Assembly: GCF_900178005.1 (NCBI RefSeq)
Contig: NZ_FXBS01000006.1
Location: 1,645,585-1,709,584, forward strand
Length of the DNA stretch: 64,000 nucleotides
DNA from: Tuberibacillus sp. Marseille-P3662
Lineage (GTDB): Bacteria; Bacillota; Bacilli; Bacillales; Sporolactobacillaceae
Direction: 5' to 3'
This document shows positions 63,133-64,000 of the stretch, one piece after another. The stretch's first letter is position 1. Each line of letters opens with the position of its first letter. The notes under the pieces are model-generated. The model did not search any database, was not told the origin of the DNA, and saw nothing but the letters and a program-made list of their open reading frames with translations. The position numbers were made by a program, and so were the translations under genes.

Positions 63133-63136
63133 TCAA

Positions 63137-63154
63137 TTGTGAAATGTTTCACAA
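63137..63154 (-). promoter_or_regulatory. Rex operator of ldh
   Basis: TTGTGAAATGTTTCACAA fits the Firmicute Rex consensus TTGTGAA-N4-TTCACAA at every position. It is 26 bp upstream of the ldh ATG, downstream of an AT-rich promoter region, where Rex would block transcription when NADH is low. Confidence 0.88.
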
Positions 63155-63304
63155 ATATATTGTACAATATATTTCTTTATGGGTACATTGATTGGCGGAA
63201 AAAACGGTTGACAATTTTGTTAATGAATGACGATCTTTTTTGGAATGCTTATTCCCTAGCATCTTTGATTAGGTCCGTAAAAAAAAGGCAGATCATTGAT
63301 GCCT

Positions 63305-64000
63305 TCAAAAAACTAAGGCGCCTATCATTGCAAAACATAAAACGATCGCAGAAAGAATGGATTCTGAAAGAGTATAAGTTTTGAAACCACCTTTTATTGA
63401 TAATCCAGCTAATTTCGCCGTCACCCAAAATCCGCTATCATTCACATGTCCTACACTAACGGCACCTGCTAGTGAAGCCATTGCTATCCAAACCGGCTCA
63501 ACGGCTACATTTGCTGCTGCACTAGCCATTATAGACATAGTGGTAATACCAGCCACTGTTCCAGATCCTTGGGCGATTCTAAGTATCAAAGCAATACCAA
63601 ACGACAAAAGGATGAGTATAATCGCGGAATGGGATCCCCCAGCTACGGTATCTATAAGAGCTTTTCCAATCTTTGTTTTTTGAATAACCGTCCCAAAGGC
63701 TCCTCCAGCTCCTGTGATCAATAAAACAACCCCTGCTGCCTGCATACCGAACGAAGCAGCGTTATCTCTTTGTTTCTTGTTTAAGGATTTCGATGCCACA
63801 AAATATGCAAATACTGCTCCAGTAAGCAAAGCTATTATTTGATTGCTTATAAAATTAACAAAGGCAGGCGGATGTTCAAGCACAGCGCTACTCACTGTCC
63901 CTATTAAAATTAAAACGATCGGTAAGAATACAGGGACCAATGAAAGAATCGCTGACGGTTGGTTTTCTGAAACGACATTATTTTCGTTATTGTCTTCCAT
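63305..64000 (-). CDS. GntP-family permease (5' end outside window)
   Basis: The visible 231 codons form the C-terminal half of a GntP-family transporter: GAGGAFGTVIQKTKIGKAL, RIAQGSGTVAGITTMSIMA and SVGHVNDSGFWVTAKLAGLS, each matching the corresponding segment of the gntP at 40283-41671. The sequence runs off the right edge, so the start and the first helices are unseen. The window edge happens to be a Met codon, but a full-length member needs about 220 more residues. It is likely a gluconate or other sugar-acid symporter. Confidence 0.85.
   Translation of the reverse strand: MEDNNENNVVSENQPSAILSLVPVFLPIVLILIGTVSSAVLEHPPAFVNFISNQIIALLTGAVFAYFVASKSLNKKQRDNAASFGMQAAGVVLLITGAGGAFGTVIQKTKIGKALIDTVAGGSHSAIILILLSFGIALILRIAQGSGTVAGITTMSIMASAAANVAVEPVWIAMASLAGAVSVGHVNDSGFWVTAKLAGLSIKGGFKTYTLSESILSAIVLCFAMIGALVF

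Overview
The window looks like a chromosomal segment of a low-GC, endospore-forming member of the Bacillaceae or a close relative. The basis is: GerPA/GerPF-like spore proteins behind a SigK-type promoter, strong AGGAGG-type ribosome binding sites with many TTG and GTG starts, DUF2512/DUF3231/CBO0543-type proteins, a Rex operator at ldh, a CstR persulfide regulon, a TxpA-like type I toxin, and Bacillaceae-style GC-rich intergenic repeats. No rRNA, tRNA, phage, transposase or CRISPR array was seen. No species is claimed.

Layout. 0.1-6 kb: an MHS-family transporter, then rmlA and wecE (dTDP-amino-sugar synthesis, no rmlB nearby) with a polytopic membrane protein. 6-7 kb: two GerP-like spore genes and a small unknown. 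7-10.8 kb: a MerR regulator with its own operator, an acyl-CoA synthetase and an acyl-CoA dehydrogenase. 10.8-12.1 kb: a GNAT enzyme and a tandem-heptad coiled-coil protein. 12.2-17.4 kb: amidohydrolase, unknown transporter and M20 peptidase, next to an unusual multidomain regulator. 17.6-24.4 kb: a galactitol-family PTS operon with two MDR dehydrogenases, a hidden small membrane ORF and a PRD regulator; the lack of kinase and aldolase suggests a pentitol route. 24.8-31.7 kb: aldo/keto reductase, a second MHS transporter, a CBO0543 protein, an FbpA-like small protein, CtaG/DUF2243, DUF3231 and a small membrane ORF. 31.8-38.4 kb: a tctCBA / gntR / MmgE-PrpD / SLC13 carboxylate operon.

38.6-44 kb: a VanW protein, a complete-looking type I toxin-antitoxin locus, and gntP-gnd with an RpiR regulator. 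44-51 kb, all on the minus strand: cydAB, a methyltransferase, then tauE, tusA, a rhodanese-MBL persulfide dioxygenase, a rhodanese, dsrE and cstR, with three ATACCC-N4-GGGTAT operators. This reads as a sulfide/persulfide stress block beside a bd-type oxidase. 51-56.5 kb: ferritin-like protein, DUF2512, malate:quinone oxidoreductase and an aldehyde dehydrogenase with a clear SigA promoter. 56.5-57.1 kb: a fossil junction joining the start of a HAD gene to the end of a second ldh. 57.1-62 kb: a four-gene polysaccharide operon (GT2, WecG/TagA, WecB/MnaA, DUF2334). 62-64 kb: ldh with a perfect Rex box and a second, truncated GntP permease.

The theme is a flexible heterotroph: carboxylates, gluconate, polyols and fatty or branched acids feed central metabolism. 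Redox is handled by Mqo, the bd oxidase and Rex-controlled lactate fermentation. Two separate loci make amino-sugar glycans.
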